Source: CALKZN01 sp964633815 (GTDB taxonomy: Bacteria > Pseudomonadota > Gammaproteobacteria > Arenicellales > Arenicellaceae). Taken from it: a stretch of 64,000 nucleotides of DNA. Both the position numbers and the translations under genes were made by a program. Shown here one piece after another: positions 8,031 to 16,260 of this stretch (positions are counted from its first letter, which is position 1; every line of letters starts with the position of its first letter). The DNA lies in contig CAZWHW010000009.1 of the NCBI GenBank assembly GCA_964633815.1, positions 1-64,000 on the forward strand, read 5' to 3'. Under the pieces are notes generated by a model that searched no databases, was not told the DNA's origin, and saw nothing but the letters and a program-made list of their open reading frames with translations.

Positions 8031-10415
8031 GTGCATGCTAAAATGGGAATAAAAATGGGAATAAATAATAATAATAAACAACAATCTTTTTATTCAGTAG
8101 ATAAGTCATTGAAAAAAGAAGATAAATCGTTGAAAAAAATAGTGAAACACAGAAGTGCTTCGGTAATTGCTGGGTTGTCAATTTCACTACTAACTTTCAC
8201 AAGTGTTGAAGCATTGAATATTGGCAAAGCCAAATCGCAGTCATATATTGGTCAGCCATTAAGTATTTTTGTACCTGTTTCTGATTCTGCTGAAATTATT
8301 GATTTGAATAAATTAATTGTTTCAAAACCTAGTTCATCTCAGTTAGGTGAGTTGAATGTTTCACAGCAGGATAATGGTTTGGTTTACAAAGTAGTGTCAA
8401 AGGGGCCAGAAAAAGGAATTCTTATTACTACTGTTGAGCCCTTTAATGAACCTTATATTGATGTGGGTGTAAAGGTTGATTATAAAGGCGTTACTCAGTT
8501 ACGAAAATTGACAGCTTTGATTGATTTACAGCCTCTAGCTGGTGAGTCTCCAATTGGTAATGCTCTGATTACCCAAGAAAATAGCAGTAGTTCTGAAATT
8601 GTTGAAAGTACTCCAACAAATATCTCAGTAACAAATAGCATTACTAATTCTGCAAATTCTAATGCAAGCTCCAGAACTTATTCGAATGAAATTATGGGTC
8701 CTTATGATTGGGCGCAAGCAGGTGCTATTCCTGAAAAATTTGGTCCTGTATTAGATGGTCAATCGCTTTGGCGAGTAGCCCGTCGTATTAATGAATCAAT
8801 GAATGTATCAATTGATCAAATGATGTGGGCCTTATTTCGTGCTAATCCTCAAGCTTTTAGCACACAAAATGTATCTTCACTACAAGCGGGTAGCATACTG
8901 AATATTCCTGAAGAGTCTTTTGTTCGCGAAGTTACTGAATTGGGCGCGGTTAGGTTACTTAGTGCTCAAACAGAAGCAACCAATACACTAATTGCTACAG
9001 AAAGTGATAGTGTTGTTGAGACACCTGTCGAATCTGTTTCTGAGGAAGTTTCTACTGACGATTCAGTAGTTATTTCTGAAACTGCTGAAACCAGCAATAA
9101 TAACGTCGTTAGTTTTTCTGAGCTTAGTGCGGTTGATGAGTTGAAGAATGAAGTCAGTTCTCTTAATCAACAATTAGAAGCTCAAGAAGAGCGCATAAGA
9201 ATATTGGAAGAACGTTTGGCTGTTTATGAGTCTTCAAACAACACGCTTGCAAATAGCAATGCCGTTGATGTTTTGACAACAGATTCATCGTCTCAAGTGG
9301 TTGAAACTGAAATTGCGCCTATTGATGGCGAGGCTGCAATTCAAAGCGAAGAGCCAGTGGTAGAAAGTCCAGTGGTAAGCGAGGAAACTATTTCATCAGC
9401 TCCAATTGAGCAAGTTACTCAAGAAGTTTCTCAAGTGGTTGAAACTGAAATTGCGCCTATTGATGGCGAGGCTGCAATTCAAAGCGAAGAGCCAGTGGTA
9501 GAAAGTCCAGTGGTAAGCGAGGAAACTATTTCATCAGCTCCAATTGAGCAAGTTACTCAAGAAGTTTCTCAAGTGGTTGAAACTGAAATTGCGCCTATTG
9601 ATGGTGAGGCTGCGATTGAGAGCGAAGATCCAGTGGTAGAAGATCCAGTAGTAAATGAAGAAACTATTATATCGGCTCCAACTGAGCAAGTCTCTCAAGA
9701 AGCTTCTGTTCAAGAAGAACAACTAAGTCAAGAAGAGCCTAGTGCTTTGACTGCAATCCAAGAAGCTATTACAGGCAAGTTATCATGGCTAACGCTGGCT
9801 TTAGGGGCGCTAGCTGTATTTTTGTTAGGTTTGTTGTATGTTGCTAGAAATCGATTTATTCCTGCTATATTAAAATTGTTTGGTGGAGGTTATGAGTACG
9901 ATGAAACTGAATCACTGTTGAGTTCAGTTAGTAAAAAACGTATGCCTATTCGTGATTTAGAACATTTACGTCAAGAAGAAGTAATGGCTGAACGAAGTAA
10001 TCAAGCTAATGCGCAAGACCAGGGATTTGCTGATGAAGTAGTAGCTAAAGGCGATTTCGAAGAAGACTTTGAAGATTATAGCTTTTTTGTTGATGATGAA
10101 GAGTTAATGGATGTAGAAGAATTAAGTTTCCCTGATCGAATTAAACAGTTAATTGAATCTGGTGATTATGAAGAAGCGAAGAAAACATTGAATTTTGCTA
10201 CTGCTGCGAATGTAGATGATCATGAGATTAATGTTTCAATGTTAAAAATCTTTGCAGCGGAAGCTGATCAAGAAAGTTTTGATAAGCTTTTTGAAAGAGT
10301 GCATGCAAATATTGAAGAGTATGATGCTGAATCACAATTGTTAATTGCTGAACTTCAATCGGAAATGGCAATCGGTAAAGTGATAAATTTTGATTCAGAT
10401 CAAATGGCAAGCTAG
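8031..10415 (+). CDS. fimV: FimV-like peptidoglycan-binding membrane protein
   Basis: Polar hub protein of the FimV/TspA family, which organises type IV pili and polar signalling in other gammaproteobacteria. In order it has a signal segment ending near VEA (about residue 62), the FimV N-terminal domain opening LNIGKAKSQSYIGQPL, a LysM-like domain (GQSLWRVARRINESMN, about 237-290), a coiled coil (about 368-401), a 46-residue acidic repeat in three copies (about 421-558), one membrane helix (about 585-605) and the FimV C-terminal domain (about 700-775). It is 794 aa from GTG 8031. In-frame ATGs at 8043 and 8055 are also possible, and no clear SD decides between them. A terminator follows directly. 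Confidence 0.88.
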   Translation: MHAKMGIKMGINNNNKQQSFYSVDKSLKKEDKSLKKIVKHRSASVIAGLSISLLTFTSVEALNIGKAKSQSYIGQPLSIFVPVSDSAEIIDLNKLIVSKPSSSQLGELNVSQQDNGLVYKVVSKGPEKGILITTVEPFNEPYIDVGVKVDYKGVTQLRKLTALIDLQPLAGESPIGNALITQENSSSSEIVESTPTNISVTNSITNSANSNASSRTYSNEIMGPYDWAQAGAIPEKFGPVLDGQSLWRVARRINESMNVSIDQMMWALFRANPQAFSTQNVSSLQAGSILNIPEESFVREVTELGAVRLLSAQTEATNTLIATESDSVVETPVESVSEEVSTDDSVVISETAETSNNNVVSFSELSAVDELKNEVSSLNQQLEAQEERIRILEERLAVYESSNNTLANSNAVDVLTTDSSSQVVETEIAPIDGEAAIQSEEPVVESPVVSEETISSAPIEQVTQEVSQVVETEIAPIDGEAAIQSEEPVVESPVVSEETISSAPIEQVTQEVSQVVETEIAPIDGEAAIESEDPVVEDPVVNEETIISAPTEQVSQEASVQEEQLSQEEPSALTAIQEAITGKLSWLTLALGALAVFLLGLLYVARNRFIPAILKLFGGGYEYDETESLLSSVSKKRMPIRDLEHLRQEEVMAERSNQANAQDQGFADEVVAKGDFEEDFEDYSFFVDDEELMDVEELSFPDRIKQLIESGDYEEAKKTLNFATAANVDDHEINVSMLKIFAAEADQESFDKLFERVHANIEEYDAESQLLIAELQSEMAIGKVINFDSDQMAS
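9291..9704 (+). repeat. 138-bp in-frame tandem repeat inside fimV (2 identical copies plus 1 diverged)
   Basis: Copies start at 9291, 9429 and 9567 with a period of exactly 138 bp (46 codons). By eye, copies 1 and 2 are identical at every base; copy 3 carries several substitutions. The unit codes for an acidic, Val/Glu/Pro-rich linker beginning SQVVETEIAPIDGEAA. Base identity points to a recent duplication. Confidence 0.95.
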
Positions 10416-10447
10416 TTAGCTAGTTAATTAAACTGAATTAGTTTGAG

Positions 10448-10480
10448 ACTCGACTGTGTATAATCCAGTCGAGTTTTTTT
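10448..10480 (+). terminator. Intrinsic terminator after fimV
   Basis: A 9-bp perfect stem (actcgactg 10448-10456 / cagtcgagt 10466-10474) with a 9-nt loop runs into seven Ts. It separates fimV from the radical SAM gene. Confidence 0.9.
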
Positions 10481-10519
10481 ATGTTTTTGATTTTTAGTTG
10501 ATTAGCTGTTTTTCTAGAT

Positions 10520-11515
10520 ATGGTTGACATTTTATATATTGAGAAGGATTTGCCAAATCAAGGTTTGGTTAAGCAAGTTATTGATCATTTCAATAAGGCT
10601 GAGCAAGTCGATATTGAAAAATATACTGAAATTTTTAATGTTAAATCTCAAGATTTTCGAGAACAAAAAAGAAAGCCTGCTTTGATTTTGGCAAATAAAA
10701 AAGGCAAAAAAATTATTCCAACGCCATCTGAGTATGAAGCAGGAGGTGATGCGAATTTTTATTTTTCACATATGCTCAATTGTATTTATGACTGCCGCTA
10801 TTGTTTTTTGCAAGGAATGTATCGATCAGCGAATTACTTATTATTTGTGAATTATGACGAGTTTGCGGCAGATTTGCGCCAACATGTACAGCAAAGCGAT
10901 GCGGATAATCCTTGGTATTTTTCTGGATATGATTGCGATAGTTTAGCTTTAGAGCCAGTCACTGGTTTTGCTGAGTATTTTTTGGAAGTTTTTGCTGAAC
11001 CAATAATGGCAAAAGCAACTTTAGAGTTGCGGACAAAAAGCACTCAAATTCGCAGTCTCTTGAATCGAGCAGCTATGTCTAATGTTGTGATAGCATTTAG
11101 TTTGAATCCAGACGAAGTGATATCAGCTGTTGAATTGGGTACTCCAAAACTGTTGAAAAGACTCCAGGCAATAGTGCAACTTCAAGAAGCTGGTTGGCGT
11201 GTGGGCTTACGGTTTGACCCAGTCGTGTGGCATGAAAACTTTGAGCTGTGTTATGAAGCGTTCTTTAATAAGGTGTTTGAAATAATTGATGTTGAGCGGA
11301 TTGATTCAGTAACTTTAGGTGCCGTGCGTTTGCCTAAAGATTTCCATAAAACGATTAGTAAACTATACCCAGAACATTGGTTGTTTAAAGCAGGAATGAG
11401 TTTAAATGAAAATAATATGGTAACTTATACGGAACAAATTTCTGAGCAGATTTTAAGTTTTTGTGAACAGAAAATAAAAAAATCTGTCTCAGATAAAGTG
11501 TTATTTGTTTATTGA
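10520..11515 (+). CDS. SPL-family radical SAM protein (spore photoproduct lyase-like)
   Basis: Radical SAM enzyme of the spore photoproduct lyase family. The cluster-binding motif is C88-x3-C92-x2-C95 (CIYDCRYC). The spacing x3/x2 and the surrounding HMLNC...CFLQGMY match SPL. C139, in a GYDCDSLALEP segment, sits where the hydrogen-donor cysteine of Bacillus SPL lies. At 331 aa it has the family length. Spore formers use SPL to repair thymine photolesions in spore DNA. This host is a non-sporing gammaproteobacterium, so the substrate may be another UV lesion. The ATG at 10520 has no strong SD. Family assignment is firm; the reaction here is inferred. Confidence 0.88.
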   Translation: MVDILYIEKDLPNQGLVKQVIDHFNKAEQVDIEKYTEIFNVKSQDFREQKRKPALILANKKGKKIIPTPSEYEAGGDANFYFSHMLNCIYDCRYCFLQGMYRSANYLLFVNYDEFAADLRQHVQQSDADNPWYFSGYDCDSLALEPVTGFAEYFLEVFAEPIMAKATLELRTKSTQIRSLLNRAAMSNVVIAFSLNPDEVISAVELGTPKLLKRLQAIVQLQEAGWRVGLRFDPVVWHENFELCYEAFFNKVFEIIDVERIDSVTLGAVRLPKDFHKTISKLYPEHWLFKAGMSLNENNMVTYTEQISEQILSFCEQKIKKSVSDKVLFVY

Positions 11516-11530
11516 AATAAATAGTTAGTC

Positions 11531-11941
11531 TTATTTCGTTTTTTTCTTTTTTACATATAAAACTAGGCTGTGATCGGTCAGTTCAAAACCGTGTTCATCT
11601 GCTATTTGCTCTTGTAAGCGCTCAATCTCTTCGTTGTGAAACTCAATAATTGATCCATCATCAACACAAACCATATGGTCATGATGTTCACCACGGTTTA
11701 ATTCAAAGACTGAATGACCACCTTCAAAATTGTGCCGCATGACCAATCCCGCTGATTCAAATTGAGTTAGCACACGATATACGGTTGCAAGTCCAACATC
11801 TTCATTTGCGTCCAAAAGAATTTTATATACGTCTTCCGCGCTATAGTGTTCGTTTGTTTCTTCTAATATCTGCAGAATTTTGATACGTGGCAAGGTGACT
11901 TTTAAGCCAGCTTTTCTTAAATCAATATCGCTTTCACTCAT
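11531..11941 (-). CDS. fur: Ferric uptake regulator Fur
   Basis: Iron-responsive repressor. The N-terminal winged helix contains GLKVTLPRIKILQILEE and the recognition helix region DVGLATVYRVLTQFE. The dimerisation domain has the metal-binding HHDHMVC segment. At 136 aa it is slightly shorter than E. coli Fur. The second cysteine of the CxxC zinc site is absent (CVDDGSIIEF), as in the Pseudomonas type. The gene is divergent from leuA across a 380-bp region and convergent with the SPL-like gene. The spacing and the HxHxx metal ligands favour Fur over Zur or PerR. Confidence 0.95.
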   Translation of the reverse strand: MSESDIDLRKAGLKVTLPRIKILQILEETNEHYSAEDVYKILLDANEDVGLATVYRVLTQFESAGLVMRHNFEGGHSVFELNRGEHHDHMVCVDDGSIIEFHNEEIERLQEQIADEHGFELTDHSLVLYVKKKKTK

Positions 11942-12026
11942 AATATTATTATTCTGCTATTTTCTTGGTCTAATATTATAGAGTAAGCCTGAGAGAAAAT
12001 GGTGCTTTTATCCATTAAAATAATAC

Positions 12027-12054
12027 TTGCTTCAGAGTATAGGTTTGTTATATT
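12027..12054 (+). promoter_or_regulatory. Predicted sigma-70 promoter for the leuA leader
   Basis: TTGCTT (12027-12032), a 16-nt spacer and TATATT (12049-12054) form a plausible promoter. It would start RNA about 30-45 nt before the leucine-rich leader reading frame. Predicted by eye only. Confidence 0.45.
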
Positions 12055-12090
12055 TAAACCATGCATAGCAATATTGAGCTTAAATATTTC

Positions 12091-12171
12091 ATGAATACAA
12101 TTGTGATGAACTTGTCACAAGCTTTGTTGTTACTATTAGTTTTTTGTCTGCTGCGCGTTCGCGCAATTTAA
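12091..12171 (+). CDS. leuL: Leucine-rich leader peptide, candidate leuA attenuator peptide
   Basis: A short frame runs from ATG 12091 (26 aa), or from the in-frame ATG 12106 (21 aa), to TAA 12171. From the second ATG it carries eight leucines in 21 codons, including five consecutive Leu codons ttg-ttg-tta-cta-tta (12124-12138) and a ctg-ctg pair. Such a peptide just upstream of a leucine biosynthesis gene is the hallmark of ribosome-mediated attenuation. A 5-bp hairpin with a 4-nt loop (12152-12165) ends the frame, a T-run lies at 12192-12197, and another imperfect hairpin spans 12201-12233. No canonical terminator is obvious, so the exact RNA switch is unresolved. Confidence 0.6.
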   Translation: MNTIVMNLSQALLLLLVFCLLRVRAI

Positions 12172-12321
12172 TTCTATTTAAAATAATCTCCTTTTTTACC
12201 TCTATTGATCTTGATAGTGATCGAAGCAATAGATGTTATTAATCTAAATTATTTTTCCATTTCATTTTATTTGAATGTTTAAATGATGGGAAATATGACA
12301 AATTTAAAATAAAATAGTGCC

Positions 12322-13869
12322 ATGAAAGACCAATTAATTATTTTTGATACAACGCTGCGTGACGGTGAACAAAGCCCAGGTGCATCGATGGATTTGGAAG
12401 AAAAAGTCCGTATCGCTAAAGCTTTAGAAAAGCTTGGTGTTGATGTGATTGAAGCAGGGTTTTCAGCAGCAAGTCCAGGTGATTTTGATTCAGTTCAAGC
12501 GGTTGCAAATACGATCAAAGATTCAACAGTTTGTAGTTTAGCTCGTGCTATAGAACGGGATTTGCAAGCAGCAGCTGATGCAATCAAGCATGCAAATTCT
12601 GGAAGAATCCATACATTTATTGCTACTTCTCCAATTCATATGCAGCACAAGCTCCGCCTGACTCCTGATGAAGTGGTGGAACAAGCGGTTTGGGCGGTAA
12701 AATTTGCTCGAAATCACACCGACGATGTTGAATTTTCAGCTGAAGATGCTGGCCGTAGTGAGTTAGATTTTTTATGCCGGGTTTTTGAAAAGGTTATTGA
12801 TGCCGGTGCTCGTACTATCAATATTCCCGATACAGTCGGCTACACTGTTCCACAGCAATTTGGCCAATTAGTCGCTGATATTATTGCTGGCACTGCCAAT
12901 TCTGATAAAGCTATTTGGTCGGTGCATTGTCATAATGATTTGGGATTAGCAGTATCCAACTCCTTGTCAGCTGTGACCAATGGTGCACGTCAGGTTGAAT
13001 GTACTATCAACGGTTTGGGTGAGCGTGCAGGAAATGCTGCGTTAGAAGAATTAGTCATGGCGGTTAATACCCGAAAAGATTACTTCGATGTAGAAAGTAA
13101 AATTAATACTCCTGAGATAATGAATTGTAGCCGTTTGGTGTCGAATATTACTGGTTTTCAGGTGCAACCAAATAAGGCAATTGTTGGTGCTAATGCGTTT
13201 GCTCATGAGTCAGGGATTCACCAAGATGGTGTTATTAAGGCTCGTGAAACGTATGAAATTATGCGAGCCGAAGATGTTGGCTGGCAAACCAATCGGATGG
13301 TGATGGGTAAACACTCAGGACGAAATGCATTTAAAACTCGTTTGCAAGAGCTGGGTTATGAATTTGCTAATGATGATGAAATCAATGAATCGTTTTCGCG
13401 ATTCAAAGTATTAGCTGATAAAAAACATGATATTTTTGATGAAGATTTATTGGCTTTAGTCGGAAATGCTGAGTTTGAACAGACTACCGAAATGCTAAAG
13501 CTAGTTGACTTGAATGTCTCAACCAAACTCAATGAGTCGCCAAAAGCCGAGGTTAGTATCGAGTTTGATGGTGAGGTGCTTTCTTCTTCAGCTGAAGGAG
13601 ATGGCGCTGTTGACGCAGTATTTAAAGCCATAAAAAATATTCTTGACGTCCAAGCTGAATTGCAACTTTATTCTGTCAATGCAATTACTGAGGGCACAGA
13701 ATCTCAAGGTGTTGTCACAGTGCGCATTGCACATGATGGTAAGGTGGCGAACGGCAATGGGGTTGACACAGATATTATTATTGCTTCTGCGAAATCGTAT
13801 TTGTCTGCTATTAGCCGTTTACCAACAGCTTCAACTCGAACTCATCCGCAGATGTCTGGGCCAATTTAA
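12322..13869 (+). CDS. leuA: 2-isopropylmalate synthase
   Basis: First committed step of leucine synthesis: acetyl-CoA plus 2-oxoisovalerate gives 2-isopropylmalate. The catalytic TIM barrel opens with FDTTLRDGEQSPGASM (residues 8-23) and has the metal-binding HCHNDLGLA segment and GLGERAGN. A linker and the C-terminal leucine-sensing regulatory domain fill about residues 390-515. At 515 aa it has the length of the bacterial LeuA type 1. The other leu genes are not adjacent; holD and rimI follow instead. A leucine-rich leader upstream suggests attenuation in addition to feedback inhibition. The ATG has only a weak SD. Confidence 0.97.
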   Translation: MKDQLIIFDTTLRDGEQSPGASMDLEEKVRIAKALEKLGVDVIEAGFSAASPGDFDSVQAVANTIKDSTVCSLARAIERDLQAAADAIKHANSGRIHTFIATSPIHMQHKLRLTPDEVVEQAVWAVKFARNHTDDVEFSAEDAGRSELDFLCRVFEKVIDAGARTINIPDTVGYTVPQQFGQLVADIIAGTANSDKAIWSVHCHNDLGLAVSNSLSAVTNGARQVECTINGLGERAGNAALEELVMAVNTRKDYFDVESKINTPEIMNCSRLVSNITGFQVQPNKAIVGANAFAHESGIHQDGVIKARETYEIMRAEDVGWQTNRMVMGKHSGRNAFKTRLQELGYEFANDDEINESFSRFKVLADKKHDIFDEDLLALVGNAEFEQTTEMLKLVDLNVSTKLNESPKAEVSIEFDGEVLSSSAEGDGAVDAVFKAIKNILDVQAELQLYSVNAITEGTESQGVVTVRIAHDGKVANGNGVDTDIIIASAKSYLSAISRLPTASTRTHPQMSGPI

Positions 13870-13885
13870 AGGTGAGTTGCTAGTG

Positions 13886-14407
13886 ATGGTTGACCATTTG
13901 CAAGTTATGGGAATTCAACGCTGGGAACAACGTAATGTTGTTGCTAAGAAAGCTCTGACAACCATTGAAACTGTTGCTAGTAATAAAAAAGAGATAGATA
14001 CAGCTGCAAATGACAAAGTTATTAAGAGCTTATCTGCTTATGCTGCATGTAGTGTGCGATTGGATGCGCAAGGCCAACAATCTCGCTGGTTGTGGGTATT
14101 GCCTCAGTCAAGTTTAAAGGCAGAAGAGTTGCAATTGATAGATAAAATAGTTGCAGCCACTGGTTCACAATGGGAATTTGCTTCTATTGCAGACACCTAT
14201 TTAGAGTCTGAAAGTCTTGATAAGACTCTAAGTCAAGAGTTGTCAGCAGTGATTTTTCTCGCTACAGAATTTTCTTGGGGTTTATTTGAACAACATACAC
14301 TTTTTTTTGAAAAACAGTTTATTTATGCTGATTCTGCCGAAAATTTGCTTGCTCAACCTGAAAAGAAACGATTAGTTTGGCAAGCACTACAAACACTGAT
14401 GGTTTAA
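13886..14407 (+). CDS. holD: DNA polymerase III psi subunit (HolD-like)
   Basis: Short, poorly conserved subunit of the clamp-loader complex that bridges chi to the gamma complex. The start HLQVMGIQRWEQR matches the N-terminal helix by which psi binds gamma. The end resembles the HolD C-terminus (LLAQPEKKRLVWQALQTL). It lies directly upstream of, and overlaps by 31 nt, rimI, which is the E. coli holD-rimI order. I chose ATG 13886 because aaaggtgag lies 9 nt upstream and any longer frame would run back into leuA; GTG 13883 is the neighbouring alternative. At 173 aa it is longer than the 137 aa of E. coli. The call rests mainly on the N-terminal motif and synteny. Confidence 0.7.
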   Translation: MVDHLQVMGIQRWEQRNVVAKKALTTIETVASNKKEIDTAANDKVIKSLSAYAACSVRLDAQGQQSRWLWVLPQSSLKAEELQLIDKIVAATGSQWEFASIADTYLESESLDKTLSQELSAVIFLATEFSWGLFEQHTLFFEKQFIYADSAENLLAQPEKKRLVWQALQTLMV

Positions 14408-14874
14408 TTCTTCGACTTGCTGTTAAAAAGGATTTGCAGCAAATTCATTTGCTTGAACAGCGCTCTAATCCTTTCCCTTGGAGTAGGTCTCAGTTGCAGT
14501 CGAGTTATACCGCTCATCAAATTTGGTTAATTGAGAAAACAGAATCCGTTGATGGGAATCAAATTGTTGCTTTTTTAATTTGTCAGCAAGTTCTTGATGA
14601 GGAGAACTTACTACATATTGTGGTTGATGCGAAGAAAAAATCTCAAGGAATTGGTCATTTTTTATTAGAAAATTGGTTGAATATGTTGCCAACCACGATA
14701 ATCAACATATGGCTTGAAGTTAGACAATCAAATTTGGTTGCCCAACATTTGTATTTAGCCTACGGATTTAAAAAAGTTGATTCTCGACGAGATTATTATC
14801 TACATCACTTGACCAATCCTAAGCTTGCTAGAGAAACAGCAGATATTTTTTGTTTGAATCGAAATTCAGATTAA
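14377..14874 (+). CDS. rimI: Ribosomal protein S18 alanine N-acetyltransferase
   Basis: GNAT enzyme that acetylates the N-terminal alanine of ribosomal protein S18. N-terminal RSNPFPWSRSQLQSSY is the RimI substrate-side signature. The acetyl-CoA loop is KKKSQGIGHFLL, and the C-terminal QHLYLAYGFKKVDSRRDYY is typical. There is no ATG near the N-terminus; the frame can start at TTG 14377, overlapping holD by 31 nt, which suggests translational coupling. The 3' end overlaps the convergent mltD by 4 nt. At 165 aa it is slightly longer than E. coli RimI. Its classical genomic partner tsaB lies at 30245. Confidence 0.9.
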   Translation: MASTTNTDGLILRLAVKKDLQQIHLLEQRSNPFPWSRSQLQSSYTAHQIWLIEKTESVDGNQIVAFLICQQVLDEENLLHIVVDAKKKSQGIGHFLLENWLNMLPTTIINIWLEVRQSNLVAQHLYLAYGFKKVDSRRDYYLHHLTNPKLARETADIFCLNRNSD

Positions 14875-16199
14875 GCAGAACGTAAAGGTATCAAAATAGT
14901 TTTGCCAGCACGCAAACGACTTGATTTTAAATTGTTAATGGTTTTAATAGCTTGAATGCTAACTTTGTATTCTCGAGCTAGTCCATAAAGAGTATCACCT
15001 CTTTTTAATTTGTGATTACGCCAGCGAATATTAGGTTTCGCAGGTTGAGAAGCAAGGTATTCTTTTACATTTTTACTTGAATCGATAGGCACGATCACTC
15101 TATGCGGTCCTTCAGGGCTGCTTGCCCAGCGTTTGAAGCCAGCGTTTAATTGATAAAAAATATCTTTGTTTAATGATGTTTTATTGATTAAACGAGCCAT
15201 GTCAATTTGGCCTGGAGTTTCAATTTTTGCAAAAAATGGATTGTTAGGAATTTCAGGTACATTCAAATTATATAAATGCGCATGACGTACTACGTCCGCA
15301 AGAGCAATTAGCTTTGGCACATAGTTGCTTGTTTCTTGACTTAGTTTAAGCGAGAAATAGTCAGTTGGTTTGCCACGGCGCTTATTGTGTTTGATTGCAT
15401 TGGCGATAGTGCCTCGCCCGCCATTATAAGCAGCAATTGATAGATACCAATCACCATTAAATTCTATATTCAGCTCTTTTAGATAATCTAATGCAGACTG
15501 AGTAGATAGAATGACATCACGACGTTGATCAGACCACCAGTTTTGTTTTAAACCAAAGTAGCGGCCGGTAGCTGGAATAAACTGCCAAAGACCAGCTGCA
15601 TTCGAGCGGGAGGTAGCATTGGTTAGATAGGCGCTTTCAATTGCAGGTAATAATGCAAGTTCCATTGGCAAACCGCGTTTATTAATTTCTTCTACAATAA
15701 AAAATAGATATGGGCGAGATCGTTCAAGGACTCTCTCAACATAATCAATATTGTTTAAATAAAACTTTCTAAATTTTTTAATTTTTGGATGTTTGTTAAG
15801 TTCAATTTGATAACCAGAGATGACACGGTCAAACAATAATTGTTGAACATCAGGTTTTTTATCACTGCTTGCTTGTTTTTGTTTATCTTGTTCAATAACT
15901 GCAAAACGTGGTTTGTCAGTTTGATGTGGGTATGCATTTTCAAGAGGGATTTCGGTATTTGCAGTGCTCCCAGCTTTGCTAGTATCAAGCTTGATCTTTT
16001 CTTGCGCTTGTTGCTTTTCATTTGTAGCTTGAGAAGATATTTCTTTTGAATCTTTTCGACTTGGTTGACTCTGATTAGGAGATTCTTCTAAAGTAGGGGT
16101 TGGTGGAGTGCTCTTTGATTGTTCTGGCGAAGAGTCTCTTAACGTTGAGCAGCCTGAAACAAAAATCGTAAGTATTATAAATAGATGTATATTTCTCAT
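14871..16199 (-). CDS. mltD: Membrane-bound lytic murein transglycosylase D
   Basis: Outer-membrane lipoprotein that cleaves peptidoglycan glycan strands to 1,6-anhydro products. From ATG 16199 the signal peptide ends in a lipobox before Cys (IFVSGCS). A polar Ser/Pro/Gln linker of about 100 residues follows. The SLT domain has the catalytic glutamate in LALLPAIESAY and the motifs AAGLWQFIPATGR and AAYNGGRG. One LysM domain ends the protein (LKRGDTLYGLAREYKVS). A TTG at 16220 would add seven residues. E. coli MltD has two LysM repeats; only one is visible here. It is divergent from the methyltransferase gene. Confidence 0.93.
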   Translation of the reverse strand: MRNIHLFIILTIFVSGCSTLRDSSPEQSKSTPPTPTLEESPNQSQPSRKDSKEISSQATNEKQQAQEKIKLDTSKAGSTANTEIPLENAYPHQTDKPRFAVIEQDKQKQASSDKKPDVQQLLFDRVISGYQIELNKHPKIKKFRKFYLNNIDYVERVLERSRPYLFFIVEEINKRGLPMELALLPAIESAYLTNATSRSNAAGLWQFIPATGRYFGLKQNWWSDQRRDVILSTQSALDYLKELNIEFNGDWYLSIAAYNGGRGTIANAIKHNKRRGKPTDYFSLKLSQETSNYVPKLIALADVVRHAHLYNLNVPEIPNNPFFAKIETPGQIDMARLINKTSLNKDIFYQLNAGFKRWASSPEGPHRVIVPIDSSKNVKEYLASQPAKPNIRWRNHKLKRGDTLYGLAREYKVSIQAIKTINNLKSSRLRAGKTILIPLRSA

Positions 16200-16260
16200 A
16201 ATGCGCGAGTATAAATTCAAGTGTTCAAGGCTTCAATGTTTAATCAAAGAGAATAGTTAA

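Noticed and set aside
13643..13885. Long upstream extension of the holD frame overlapping leuA
   Set aside because: The stretch is the shadow of leuA in another frame. The HolD-like N-terminal motif and an SD place the start at about 13886.
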